A stretch of DNA of 64,000 bases from Gordonia polyisoprenivorans (GTDB lineage Bacteria > Actinomycetota > Actinomycetes > Mycobacteriales > Mycobacteriaceae): the NCBI RefSeq assembly GCF_017654315.1, contig NZ_CP072203.1, forward strand, positions 2,232,001-2,296,000, in the 5' to 3' direction. Positions within the stretch are counted from its first letter, which is position 1. Every line of letters starts with the position of its first letter. Below are positions 17,576 to 26,059 of the stretch, piece after piece. The position numbers and the translations under genes are program-made. Under the pieces are notes generated by a model that was not told where the DNA came from, did not search any database, and saw nothing but the letters and a program-made list of their open reading frames with translations.

Positions 17576-19219
17576 TCAGTCCGGCATCGAATGCCTGCCG
17601 GTGCGCGGTGGCGGTTCCGGTGCGCGCCGCGGTGGCGGTTGGTGGATTGGCGACTCCCGAATCGGGGTCTGTGGTGCCGGCGTCCCTTGTGCCGATGCCT
17701 GTTGTGCCGGTGCCTGTCGTGCCGGTGCCCGTCGCGCGGGCTCCGGGTGGGGGGATTCGACTCGCGACGACGCCGGTCGTGCCGGCGCCGTTCGTGATTC
17801 GGTGACCGGTGCGTCGGGGGCTTCGGCGCTGGGGCCATCGGCGGCGACACGCGCACCCGACGGTCGGGCCAGGGCCGCAGCGATGCCTGTGGTGAGCGGT
17901 ACCGACAGCGCGATGGCGATACCGCCGACAAACGATCGCGCCAACTCGACGGCGACGGTGTCACTGGTCAGCAGCGAACCGAACGGCTGGCGGGCCACCG
18001 AGAACAACAGCAACAGCGGCAGAGCGCTACCGGCATAGGCGAACACCAGGGTGTAGACGGTGGACGCGATGTGATCGCGTCCCACCCGCATCGCCGCGCG
18101 GAAGGTGGCCAGGCGGCTCGGTTCCCCGGCCGCGGCGAGTTCGAACGCCGCCGACGCCTGCGTGATCGTCACGTCGTTGAGCACGCCGAGCGTGCCGATG
18201 ATGAACCCGGCGAGCAGTAGACCGCTGACCGAGATCCCTCCCTGGTAGACCTGCAGATTCGTCGTCTGATCGCTGGAGAGTCCGGTGAGGTTCATGGTGG
18301 TGATCGACGCCCAGCTCAGCACTGCGGCCAGCAGCAACGACATCAGCGTTCCGAGCAGGGCCGAACTGGTTCGCATGCTGATGCCGTGCGCGAGATAGAG
18401 CACCACGAACAGGATGGCGGCCGAACTGACCACCGCGACCGCCACCGGCGATTCGCCGTCGAGGATGGCGGGCAGCGTGAAGGCACCGAGCACGACGAAG
18501 GCGAAGACGAGTCCGATCAACGACCGCAGCCCGCGCCATGCGGCGACGAGGATGATCGCGCCTGCGAACAGGATCGCCCACACGATCGTCGAGGTGATCC
18601 GACCGAAGTCGAAGAACGTGTAGCGCAGTTGGCCGTCGGGGCCGGGGGTGGTGCTCATCCGGATCGCGTCGCCGATGTGCAGGGTGGGCTGGCCGGGCTG
18701 CGGGTCGTCGGGCGCGCCGAGGGTTTGCGCGGACGAGTCGGGCCCACTGCCGGATTGCGCCCGATTGGTGGGTACCTCCAGCAGCGTGTACTTCCCGGAA
18801 TCGGAGCCCGAGGTGATCGACACGACGCTCTCGATGCACGGGCCGGTGCCCGCGCCGGAGATCGGGATGTCGGCGGTGTCGGCGATCGTCCCGACCATCT
18901 GGTTCAGGCAATCACCTCGGGTCTGGCTGACGATCTTTCCGTCGACGGCGTGGATCGCGCCGCCGTCGGCGCTCCGGAACTGTGCGGGGATCGGATGCTC
19001 ACCCCCCGAGGGCCACAGCAGCACGATTCCGGCGATCATCGCCAGCCCGAACACACTCAGCGCACCGATGACGATGCGTCGTGCCATCGGCGTCAGGTCG
19101 GCGGCGATGTCGTTGAGGGAATGGGAGTGACTGTGGCCGTGCCCGTTTCGCGGTGCCCGTCGCCTTCGGGCGGCTTTGTCCGGACTGTCGGGCGTCGCGC
19201 CGCGCTCGCTGCTCACCAC
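17576..19219 (-). CDS. YibE/F family multipass membrane protein
   Basis: 547-residue integral membrane protein of the YibE/F family, of unknown transport or signalling function. A His-rich stretch near the N-terminus (GHGHSHSHSL, residues 27-36) precedes the first membrane helix; an extracytoplasmic domain with two Cys follows (DCLN and GPCIES, about 90-190), then at least six further hydrophobic segments (215-455) with GVLNDVTITQASAAFEL, typical of the family. The C-terminal ~90 residues are low-complexity (repeated APA/ESP/PPP) and presumably cytoplasmic. Two consecutive GTG codons begin the frame (19219 and 19216); TAGGGT lies 6 nt before the second, so the mRNA may be leaderless. Confidence 0.85.
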   Translation of the reverse strand: MVSSERGATPDSPDKAARRRRAPRNGHGHSHSHSLNDIAADLTPMARRIVIGALSVFGLAMIAGIVLLWPSGGEHPIPAQFRSADGGAIHAVDGKIVSQTRGDCLNQMVGTIADTADIPISGAGTGPCIESVVSITSGSDSGKYTLLEVPTNRAQSGSGPDSSAQTLGAPDDPQPGQPTLHIGDAIRMSTTPGPDGQLRYTFFDFGRITSTIVWAILFAGAIILVAAWRGLRSLIGLVFAFVVLGAFTLPAILDGESPVAVAVVSSAAILFVVLYLAHGISMRTSSALLGTLMSLLLAAVLSWASITTMNLTGLSSDQTTNLQVYQGGISVSGLLLAGFIIGTLGVLNDVTITQASAAFELAAAGEPSRLATFRAAMRVGRDHIASTVYTLVFAYAGSALPLLLLFSVARQPFGSLLTSDTVAVELARSFVGGIAIALSVPLTTGIAAALARPSGARVAADGPSAEAPDAPVTESRTAPARPASSRVESPHPEPARRAPARQAPAQQASAQGTPAPQTPIRESPIHQPPPRRAPEPPPRTGRHSMPD

Positions 19220-19289
19220 GCCACCCTATGACGCCGGCACCGCGTGATGGGTGATAGGCGTCGCCGACGACGCGCGGGCCGGGCGACGA

Positions 19290-20753
19290 CTATCGGGTCG
19301 GCACCCTCCCACGCGCGGCCGCGCGCACCGAGTCGTCAATGGTCGAGTTCGCGCCGCCGACACGGAACGACGCGCCCCGATGGTTGTCGGGGAGCAGGTC
19401 GCCACGTCCGAACAGCTTGTGACGCAACGTACCCGGCGTGTACTGGCGACGGTAGACCCCGCGGCGCTCCAACGCCGGGATGACGTGGGTGACGATGTCG
19501 GCGAAGGACCCGGGTGTGACGGCGTAGGCCACGTTGAAGCCGTCGACGTCGGTGTCGTCGACCCAGCCCTGCAGGGCCTCGGCGATCTCATCACCCGACC
19601 CGATGAGCACCGGTCCCATCCCGCCGATGCCGCCCCATGCGGCGATGTCGCGGACCGCCCACTCGTGGCCCGATTCGTCCGCCTGGGAGAAGGCGGCGAC
19701 AGCGGACTGGATGGCGTTGCTGTGCACGTTGCCGATGGGTTCGTCGAGATCGTAGGAGGACAGGTCCAGGCCCATCCATCCCGACATGAACACCAGCGAC
19801 CCCTCGTCGCTGGCGTAACGCCGATACTCGGCGGCCTTCTCGCGGGCGGCCTCCGGCGTCGAGTCGGTGATGATGGTCAACAGCGTGTAGATGCGGGCAT
19901 CGTACGGGTCGCGGCCGGCGGCGACGAGTTCCTCCCGGATCTTCGACACCACTTCGCGTAGAACGTTTTTGGTGGGTGCGGCGACGAAGATGGCCTCGGC
20001 GTTGGCCGCGGCGAACCGACGGCCGCGCACCGACGCGCCGGCCTGGTAGATCACCGGACTGCGTTGTGGGGACGGCTCGGACAGATGGATGCCGGGCACC
20101 GTGAAGTGCTCGCCGCGGTGGCCGATGTGATGGACCTTGTCGGGGTCGGCGAACACGCCCGCGGCCCGGTCGCGGCGTACCGCGTCGGATTCCCAGGAGC
20201 CCTCCCACAGTTTGTAGAGGACGGTCAGGTACTCGTCGGCGTGGTCGTAGCGGCTGTCGTGCTCGAGTTGATCGGCGGCGCCCATGTTGCGGGCCGCCGA
20301 CGGCAGGTAGCCGGTGACCACATTCCAGCCGAGCCGACCGCGCGTCAGATGGTCCAGCGTCGACAGCCTCCGGGCAAACGGGTAGGGATGCTCGAATCCC
20401 GTGCCGGTGGTGATCCCGAATCCGAGGTGTTCGGTCGCATACGCCATCGCCGACACCAACAACAGTGGGTCGTTGACGGGGATCTGCGCGCCCTGTCGGA
20501 TCGCGGCCTCGTCGGTGCCGCCGTAGACGTCATAGGTGCCGAGGACATCGGCGATGAACAACCCGTCGAATCCGCCGCTCTCCAACAGGATCGCCAGGTC
20601 GACCCAATAGTCGAGAGTGTTGTACTCCCACGAGCGGTCATCGGGGTGGCGCCACAGCCCGGGGGATTGGTGCGCAACACAATTCATGTCGAAGGCGTTG
20701 AACCGGATCGGACGCCGGTGCAGGGACGAGGCAGAGTCGGACACCCCGCCCAT
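19290..20753 (-). CDS. NtaA/SnaA/DszA-type FMN-dependent monooxygenase
   Basis: 487-residue luciferase-fold monooxygenase of the nitrilotriacetate/pristinamycin/dibenzothiophene sulfone family. Family motifs: FNAFDMNCVAHQSPGLWRHP at the N-terminus, WVDLAILLESGGFDGLFIAD, TGTGFEHPYPFARRLSTLDH, LGWNVVTGYLPSAARNMG, and PVIYQAGASVRGRRFAA. Needs reduced FMN from a separate reductase. With sfnG–sfnB 7 kb away it may belong to the organosulfur response, but the substrate cannot be inferred. Start ATG 20753 gives the family's usual N-terminus; no clear ribosome site is seen, and GTG 20744 is an alternative. Confidence 0.87.
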   Translation of the reverse strand: MGGVSDSASSLHRRPIRFNAFDMNCVAHQSPGLWRHPDDRSWEYNTLDYWVDLAILLESGGFDGLFIADVLGTYDVYGGTDEAAIRQGAQIPVNDPLLLVSAMAYATEHLGFGITTGTGFEHPYPFARRLSTLDHLTRGRLGWNVVTGYLPSAARNMGAADQLEHDSRYDHADEYLTVLYKLWEGSWESDAVRRDRAAGVFADPDKVHHIGHRGEHFTVPGIHLSEPSPQRSPVIYQAGASVRGRRFAAANAEAIFVAAPTKNVLREVVSKIREELVAAGRDPYDARIYTLLTIITDSTPEAAREKAAEYRRYASDEGSLVFMSGWMGLDLSSYDLDEPIGNVHSNAIQSAVAAFSQADESGHEWAVRDIAAWGGIGGMGPVLIGSGDEIAEALQGWVDDTDVDGFNVAYAVTPGSFADIVTHVIPALERRGVYRRQYTPGTLRHKLFGRGDLLPDNHRGASFRVGGANSTIDDSVRAAARGRVPTR

Positions 20754-20880
20754 GGTGGGCAAGGCGAGCACCGGTGACCAGGTTTGGGATCGGCGCGAGG
20801 CAAAAGTTTGCGTGAGCGTCGACAAGGGTTTCTGCCGTACATGCATGCGCGGAGTGCAATACCGGAGTAGGTGTGGAGGC

Positions 20881-21390
20881 ATGAGAGCCACCGAAGTACT
20901 CGCCGACGGATTCGGACGCGTCAAGGAGAACGTGCACGCCGTGCTCGACGGGATCGAAGAGGTACGCCTGTCCTGGCAGCCCGCGCCCGGCGCGAACACG
21001 ATCGCCTGGCTGGTGTGGCATCTCGCGCGCGTGCAGGATGCGCAGATCGCCGACGTTGCGGGCACCGATCAGATCTGGACCTCGCAGGGCTGGTATGACC
21101 GCTTTGCGTTGCCGTTCCCGCCGGCGGCGAGTGGGTATGGGCAGAGCCCCGACGACATCTTCCGCGTCGTCGGACCAGCGGAGTTGCTGCTGGGCTACTA
21201 CGACGCCAGCCATGACGCCACGCTCGAGTACCTCGCCCGCGTCGGCGATGGAGACCTCGATCGGGTCATCGACGACAACTGGGATCCGCCGGTGACCCTG
21301 GGGGTGCGGCTGGTGAGCATCCTCGACGACGACGCCCAACACGTCGGGCAAGCCTCCTATCTCCGCGGCCTGAACGTCGACCTGGGCTGA
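20881..21390 (+). CDS. DinB-like (DUF664-type) four-helix protein
   Basis: 169 residues of the DinB / mycothiol-dependent metalloenzyme superfamily. Visible features are the conserved WLVWHLARVQD segment (metal-ligand His57) and the C-terminal DDDAQHVGQASYLRG, supplying a further His about 105 residues later, as in DinB-type metal sites. Probable thiol-dependent detoxification or transfer enzyme in the cytosol (inference from the superfamily). Divergent from the NtaA-type gene, with about 127 bp between the starts. The ATG is immediately preceded by GGAGG, closer than usual. Confidence 0.75.
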   Translation: MRATEVLADGFGRVKENVHAVLDGIEEVRLSWQPAPGANTIAWLVWHLARVQDAQIADVAGTDQIWTSQGWYDRFALPFPPAASGYGQSPDDIFRVVGPAELLLGYYDASHDATLEYLARVGDGDLDRVIDDNWDPPVTLGVRLVSILDDDAQHVGQASYLRGLNVDLG

Positions 21391-21405
21391 CCTTCTGCCC
21401 TCTCA

Positions 21406-21426
21406 ACGCCGACAGCGCCCGCCAGT
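21406..21426. repeat. Single 21-bp repeat unit between convergent genes
   Basis: One full unit (GCCGACAGCGCCCGCCAGT core) identical in type to those at 2906-3010, lying in the 41-bp gap between the convergent DinB-like and response regulator genes and ending 5 bp before the regulator's stop codon. A second unit seems to begin and to be cut off by the gene. Confidence 0.7.
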
Positions 21427-21431
21427 CCGCC

Positions 21432-22046
21432 TCAGATCCAGCCGCGTTCGCGGGCGACGCGGGCGGCCTCGGCGCGGGTGGCGGTGCCGGTCTTGCCGAT
21501 CGCCGACGACAGATGGTTGCGCACGGTGCCGGCCGACAGATGGACCTGCGTGGCGATGGTCGCCACCGTCGCCCCCGACAACGCTGCGCGCAGCACCTCG
21601 GATTCGCGTTGGGTCAGCGGATTGTCGCCGCTGGTGAGGCTCTCGGTGGCCAACGTGGGATCGATGACGCGTAGACCCGCGTGCACTCGACGCACCGCGT
21701 CGGCCAGTTCGCTTGCCGGAGTGTCCTTCACGACGAAGCCGGACGCGCCGGCGTCGATGGCGCGTCGTAGGTACCCCGGGCGGCCGAAGGTGGTGACGAT
21801 CAGCGAACGCACCCCCGGCAGGTGCCGTCGCAGGGCGGCCGCGGCCTCGATGCCGTCGGTGCCGGGCATCTCGATGTCGAGCAGGCACACGTCGGCGGCG
21901 TGTTCGCGCGCGGCGTCGACGACCTCGTCGCCACGGCCGACCTGGGCGACCACCTCGAGGTCGGTCTCGAGGTCGAGTAGGGCGGCCAGCGCGCCACGTA
22001 CCAGGGCCTGATCGTCGGCGAGTAGTAGGCGGATCGGTTCACTCAT
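21432..22046 (-). CDS. NarL/FixJ-type response regulator
   Basis: 204 residues. Receiver domain 1-120 with acidic pocket D11-D12, phosphoacceptor D57 (CLLDIEMPG), Thr in VTTFG and Lys in VVKD; C-terminal LuxR-type HTH (about 140-200) with LTQRESEVLRAA and the recognition helix region HLSAGTVRNHLSSAIGKTG. Its ATG overlaps the last codons of the kinase gene by 8 bp, so they form a cognate pair. Probably regulates the adjoining ABC exporter operon in response to membrane or antibiotic stress, by analogy with DesKR-like systems. Confidence 0.93.
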   Translation of the reverse strand: MSEPIRLLLADDQALVRGALAALLDLETDLEVVAQVGRGDEVVDAAREHAADVCLLDIEMPGTDGIEAAAALRRHLPGVRSLIVTTFGRPGYLRRAIDAGASGFVVKDTPASELADAVRRVHAGLRVIDPTLATESLTSGDNPLTQRESEVLRAALSGATVATIATQVHLSAGTVRNHLSSAIGKTGTATRAEAARVARERGWI

Positions 22047-23142
22047 CGTCGACCACCGCCGTCAACGTCGTTCCGTCGGTGTCCGATTCGATTGTCAGGG
22101 TGCCGCCTGCGGACTCCACCCGTTCGATCAGTCCGCGTAATCCGTTGCCGGGAACGGCTGCACCGAGTCCGCACCCGTTGTCGTGGACCGTTAGTGTGGC
22201 GTCGTCGATCCGGACCTCGCACTGCGTGGCGTGGCTGTGCCGGACCACATTGGTGACGGCCTCCCGCAGTACCCACGCGAACAGTTCCCCGTGTGGGGTG
22301 TCCGGCCGTGGATCGGGAAGTGTCGCAGTGATATCCGCGGCACGGAAGGCGCTTTGTGCGGACGCGATCACGCTCGGCAGGTCCGGGGTGCGCAGGGCTC
22401 CGACGGTTGCCCGGACCTCGGCGAGTGCGGAGCGGGCCAGCGCATTGACCTCGGCCATCTCCTCTTTCGCGCGTTGCGGATCCAGATCGACGAGGCGACC
22501 GGCCAATTCGGTTTTGATGGTGATCACGGTCAGTGAGTGTCCGAGGATGTCGTGGACGTCGCGGGCCACCCGCTCCCGTTCGGCGACCACCGCCAACTCG
22601 GAATTGAGCTCACGCTGGCGCTCCTCGGCGCGTTCGCGCTCGCCCTCACGCACGGCGATCGTGCGAAAACCGAGCATCGTGAACCCGACCGCGACCAGGA
22701 CGATGACGACGCTGACGTCGATCTCCCACCCGGCGATCGTCGGCACCGCCACCGACGCGACGATCACCGCTGCCACGGTGATTGCCGCCCACAGGGTGGG
22801 GAAGCTGAAGGCGGCGACGACCATCAGGAAAGGCCCTGAGCCGAAGGTGTTCTCGCCGATGATGGGCAGTAGCCCGGCGGCCAGGACAAGCAAAACCACG
22901 AAGACCCACACACCACGCGGTTCGACCTCGGAGCGACCGGTGAGCAGGTACACCGAGGCCAGGAGGTAGATCACGGCGAAGAGCCCGAGGAGAACGAAGC
23001 CCACGGTCTTGGTGGTGTGGCTGTGATCGGAGGTGGCGACCGCCCCGATCGGGTACGCCAGGAACAGCATCCAGATAGCAGTGAACACCCAGCGCAGGTT
23101 GCGCCAGGGTGCCCACCGGTCGGTCGTGCGGTTGCTCATCAT
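22039..23142 (-). CDS. Sensor histidine kinase, HisKA_3 type
   Basis: 367 residues: about six hydrophobic segments in residues 15-165 form a membrane sensor without a large external loop; the dimerisation/phosphoacceptor segment ERERVARDVHDILGHSL (His near 199) and a compact HATPase domain (EAVTNVVRHSHA N-box, DNGCGLG, GNGLRGL) follow. Overlaps the response regulator. Two ATGs (23142, 23139) directly follow GGAG; the second has slightly better spacing. It lies in an operon with the ABC exporter genes upstream, a common arrangement for sensing of envelope-active compounds. Confidence 0.92.
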   Translation of the reverse strand: MMSNRTTDRWAPWRNLRWVFTAIWMLFLAYPIGAVATSDHSHTTKTVGFVLLGLFAVIYLLASVYLLTGRSEVEPRGVWVFVVLLVLAAGLLPIIGENTFGSGPFLMVVAAFSFPTLWAAITVAAVIVASVAVPTIAGWEIDVSVVIVLVAVGFTMLGFRTIAVREGERERAEERQRELNSELAVVAERERVARDVHDILGHSLTVITIKTELAGRLVDLDPQRAKEEMAEVNALARSALAEVRATVGALRTPDLPSVIASAQSAFRAADITATLPDPRPDTPHGELFAWVLREAVTNVVRHSHATQCEVRIDDATLTVHDNGCGLGAAVPGNGLRGLIERVESAGGTLTIESDTDGTTLTAVVDDE

Positions 23143-23170
23143 CTCCGGATTCTGCTGGTCGGCGGTCCGA

Positions 23171-23986
23171 TCACTGCCGTGTCGTACTGCGACTGTAGAA
23201 GAGGGAGGCGGTCGAGGCGAAGATCACCGCCCAGATGATGACGTTGGCGACGGTCACCCAGAGCGAGATGTGGGTGCCGTACACGGTGACACCGTGATCG
23301 AGCGGATAACGAGCGAGCGTGACGACTCCGAACATCGGGGTGAACTGGGCGATGGTGAGCATGACACCCTTGAGGGGGACGAACACGTTGCCGGCGAAGG
23401 CCAACAGCGCCAACACGCCGCCCATCACCTGCATTGCCCCGTCGGATTTCATGATGCTGCCCACGGCCAGACCGAAGGCGGCGAACACCGAAGCGCCGAT
23501 CCATCCGAGCAGCAGGCAGGCGATCCACACCCCGACCGGGGCGTGGGCGCCGGTGGCGATCCCGGCGACGGTGAGCACCAGGATCGGCAGCGCCCCCATC
23601 GCCAACGCGACGCACACCTTGGTGGCCACGTATCCGGTGGGTTGGAGCGGCGTCATCATCAGGGTGCGCGTCCAACCGGCCTGCTGTTCGAGTGCCACCG
23701 ACGCAGCATTAGAGGCGGCCGCGAGGACAGCGCCGTAGACGGCCATGCCGATCAGGACGTAGAACGCGACATTGCCTGAACCGACTGTGTCAGAGGTCTT
23801 CTGGGTGGCACCGAATACGAGATACAGCAGACCTGGCATGGCGACGGTGAAGATCAGGGCACGCCGATTGCGCAGGACGCGGCGGATGTCGGTGCGCATG
23901 TACAGGGGAGCGGGAAGGAATCCGCGGAGCGCGGTGTCGTGTGACGCCGATCGAGGGGCGGCGGCTGAGGCCGAGGCGGTGGTCAT
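23171..23986 (-). CDS. ABC-2 type transporter permease
   Basis: 271 residues with six hydrophobic segments typical of ABC-2 exporter permeases: one near 45-60, then five between 80 and 262. The conserved NNAASVALEQQAGWTRTLMMTPLQP-like cytoplasmic segment is seen near 95-118. Works with the ATPase encoded upstream (24018-24920). Probably exports a lipid, drug or peptide; substrate unknown. The two-component system genes follow 29 bp downstream. Confidence 0.9.
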   Translation of the reverse strand: MTTASASAAAPRSASHDTALRGFLPAPLYMRTDIRRVLRNRRALIFTVAMPGLLYLVFGATQKTSDTVGSGNVAFYVLIGMAVYGAVLAAASNAASVALEQQAGWTRTLMMTPLQPTGYVATKVCVALAMGALPILVLTVAGIATGAHAPVGVWIACLLLGWIGASVFAAFGLAVGSIMKSDGAMQVMGGVLALLAFAGNVFVPLKGVMLTIAQFTPMFGVVTLARYPLDHGVTVYGTHISLWVTVANVIIWAVIFASTASLFYSRSTTRQ

Positions 23987-24017
23987 GGCGCGAGCTTTCT
24001 GTCGAAGGGTGGTGGAG

Positions 24018-24920
24018 TCAGGCAGCGGAGGTGAGTGCGAGGAAGGCGTCTTCGAGGTTGTGCGTGGCGATTTCGACCTCGCGGGCGTTCGTGCCCGTCA
24101 GCAGGGCACGGGCAAGTGCATCGGAATCCTTGGCGGACAGGTAGATCCGCCCACCGCGGCGTTCGACGACCTCGAGGTCGGGGATGGCGCGGGCAACGGC
24201 GGCGAGTTCGGATTCGTCCACGATCGCCGAGACGACACGCCGGCTGGCCATCGCGCGGATCTCCGAGGTGGAGCCGTCGGCGACGATCCGACCGTGCGCG
24301 ATCATGATGATGCGGTCGGCGAAGTCGTCGGCCTCGTCGAGGTAGTGGGTGGCGAACACGACGGTGCGTCCGTGTCGGGCATCGGATCGCATGGCGGACC
24401 AGAAGTTTCGGCGCGATTCCACATCCATGCCCGCGGTCGGTTCGTCGAGGACGATGAGGTCGGGGTCGGGCAGGGTCGCCAGCGCGAACTTGAGTCGTTG
24501 CTGTTCACCGCCGGAACAGCGGGACACCTTGCGTCCGGCCAGATGCGCGATGTCGGCACGGGCCATCGCCGACTCGGCGTCGGCGCTACGGCCGTGCAAC
24601 GAGGCGATGATGCGGACGGTCTCTTCGACGGTGAAATCGGGCAGCAGACCACCGTTCTGGAGTACCGCGGCGATACGTCCGCCGCGAGCCGCAGACCGCG
24701 CGCCCTGCCCGTACACCTCGACCGAGCCCGAATCCGGTTGGGTCAGACCGAGGATCATGTCGATCGTCGTGGTCTTACCCGCGCCGTTGGGGCCGAGGAA
24801 GGCGACGACCTCTCCGGGTGCAACGGTCAGACCGAGGCCGTCGACGGCGGTGACCCGACCGCCGTCCCCGCCCCGGAACGTCTTGCGAAGATCTCTCGTG
24901 CGGATTGCTGGTGTGTTCAT
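24018..24920 (-). CDS. ABC transporter ATP-binding protein (DrrA-like)
   Basis: 300 residues. Walker A GPNGAGKTTT near residue 42, Q-loop region, an ABC signature reading CSGGEQQRLKFA (a C replaces the usual L of LSGGQ), Walker B LIVLDEPTAGMD, and H-loop ATHYLDEAD. C-terminal extension as in drug/antibiotic exporter ATPases. ATG 24920 is preferred over 24929 because GAGATGC precedes it. First gene of an ATPase–permease–kinase–regulator operon; 31 bp separate it from the permease. Confidence 0.92.
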   Translation of the reverse strand: MNTPAIRTRDLRKTFRGGDGGRVTAVDGLGLTVAPGEVVAFLGPNGAGKTTTIDMILGLTQPDSGSVEVYGQGARSAARGGRIAAVLQNGGLLPDFTVEETVRIIASLHGRSADAESAMARADIAHLAGRKVSRCSGGEQQRLKFALATLPDPDLIVLDEPTAGMDVESRRNFWSAMRSDARHGRTVVFATHYLDEADDFADRIIMIAHGRIVADGSTSEIRAMASRRVVSAIVDESELAAVARAIPDLEVVERRGGRIYLSAKDSDALARALLTGTNAREVEIATHNLEDAFLALTSAA

Positions 24921-25088
24921 GCATCTCACGATGCCGTCGATGCGCCGCCCGTCCCCAGAGCAGATGTCATCGATCGTCCATGACGTTTGTCATGTGTCGT
25001 GTCGCCGCACCCCTTCGACATCCGCTTCGTTGTCGTCGGTTGTTGCTACGTGGGGGATTCGTTGCGTCGTTGCCTTGCGGCGTCTCCA

Positions 25089-25170
25089 GGCTCCTCGCCT
25101 GGCGGCTCGTCGTACCTCGACGATCGGGTGAAGCGCCTCGTTTGTCGGGAATCGTCCCCCGTCCGATGGT
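25089..25170. repeat. 82-bp direct repeat, copy A
   Basis: Matches 25445-25526 at 79 of 82 positions, beginning GGCTCCTCGCCTGGCGG and ending CCGATGGT. Weaker similarity extends about 20 bp further upstream in both copies. Copy A runs into the GGTCGT hexamer array; copy B ends beside the secreted-protein gene. Confidence 0.85.
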
Positions 25171-25178
25171 CGAGGACG

Positions 25179-25211
<33 letters not shown>

Positions 25212-25223
25212 GCCCCTATCCGA

Positions 25224-25273
25224 TGGTCGAGGAGCGCCGAGTGAGCGCAGCGAGCACGTCGCGTCTCGAGACC
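25224..25273. repeat. Imperfect palindromic intergenic element
   Basis: A 50-bp segment bounded by TGGTC at 25224 and GACCA at 25269-25273, with inner GAGTGAGCGC / GCAGCGAGC symmetry. It looks like the short palindromic REP-like elements scattered between genes in many high-GC actinobacteria; the family assignment is from memory and unverified. Lies between the two copies of the 82-bp repeat. Confidence 0.55.
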
Positions 25274-25444
25274 AACTGTGCGGCAAGGCTGGTATGCGCC
25301 GGTTACGAATATGGTTTCCACCGGAGCGGGTGGGCGACCCGGAAATTCGGGCTTTTTGGGCCGTTTTTGTGGAAGTTGTATTCGTAGTCGGCGGTTGTCG
25401 CCAGACCGGCCGGTTAGGTACGGCGTTGTCTCGCCGCGTCTCGG

Positions 25445-25526
25445 GGCTCCTCGCCTGGCGGCTCGTCGTACCTCGACGATCGGGTGAAGCGCCTCGTTTG
25501 TCGGGGATCGCCCCCCATCCGATGGT
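25445..25526. repeat. 82-bp direct repeat, copy B
   Basis: Second copy of the repeat at 25089-25170, with three substitutions near its 3' end. Ends 17 bp before the stop codon of the secreted protein gene, so it could act as that gene's 3' region. Confidence 0.85.
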
Positions 25527-25542
25527 GGGCAGACTAATCCGA

Positions 25543-25962
25543 CTAACGCCAGCAACCCTGCAGTGTCTGGAAGTCGCCGGCGAAGGCCATTCCCGTTCCG
25601 GTGCAGGTGGGTCCGTGCACACCATCGACGGTCACCGATGCGCCGGGTCCGGCGATGCCGATCGCCAGTCCGGGTCGTACGCCGGTCATGGTGACGGAGG
25701 CGTTGGGGCCGATGGCGATCGCCGCGGGCCCGGCGTAGTTGGTGGCGGTAGAACTGGCGTGGCCGCCGTCGGCGGTGATCGCCAGGCTCAGACCGGTGTT
25801 CGACGCACTGGCCGAACAGCTCTCGCTGGAGGCGGTCTGGCCCGGCAGGGCCGGACAGACCCTCGGCGCGGCTGCGGCGTGCGGTGCGGCGGTGAAGGCA
25901 ATCGCGCCGGCTCCCGCGGTGGCGATGGCGAATCCGAGTGCGAGGCGGGCTGGTGAACGCAT
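25543..25962 (-). CDS. Small secreted Ala/Gly-rich protein
   Basis: 139 residues with a classic signal peptide (MRSPARLALGFAIATAGAG onward, cleavage near AAAAP, residue ~32). The mature part has four Cys (VCPALPG, ESCSAS, TCTGTG, LQGCWR), probably two disulfides, and repeated segments of the type IAIGPNASVTMTGVRPG / IGIAGPGASVTVDGVHG that suggest a short beta-solenoid. I do not recognise a characterised family; similar small secreted proteins occur in Gordonia and Rhodococcus. AGGAG lies 6 nt before the ATG. Confidence 0.75.
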   Translation of the reverse strand: MRSPARLALGFAIATAGAGAIAFTAAPHAAAAPRVCPALPGQTASSESCSASASNTGLSLAITADGGHASSTATNYAGPAAIAIGPNASVTMTGVRPGLAIGIAGPGASVTVDGVHGPTCTGTGMAFAGDFQTLQGCWR

Positions 25963-26059
25963 GGTGTTGCTCCTCGATGTCAGTGATGGGCGGACATCAG
26001 GGGTTCGGTGTGCTGCGCGTCACGGATTGCCCGCGATATCCACGCGATGGTGTGGTGCG

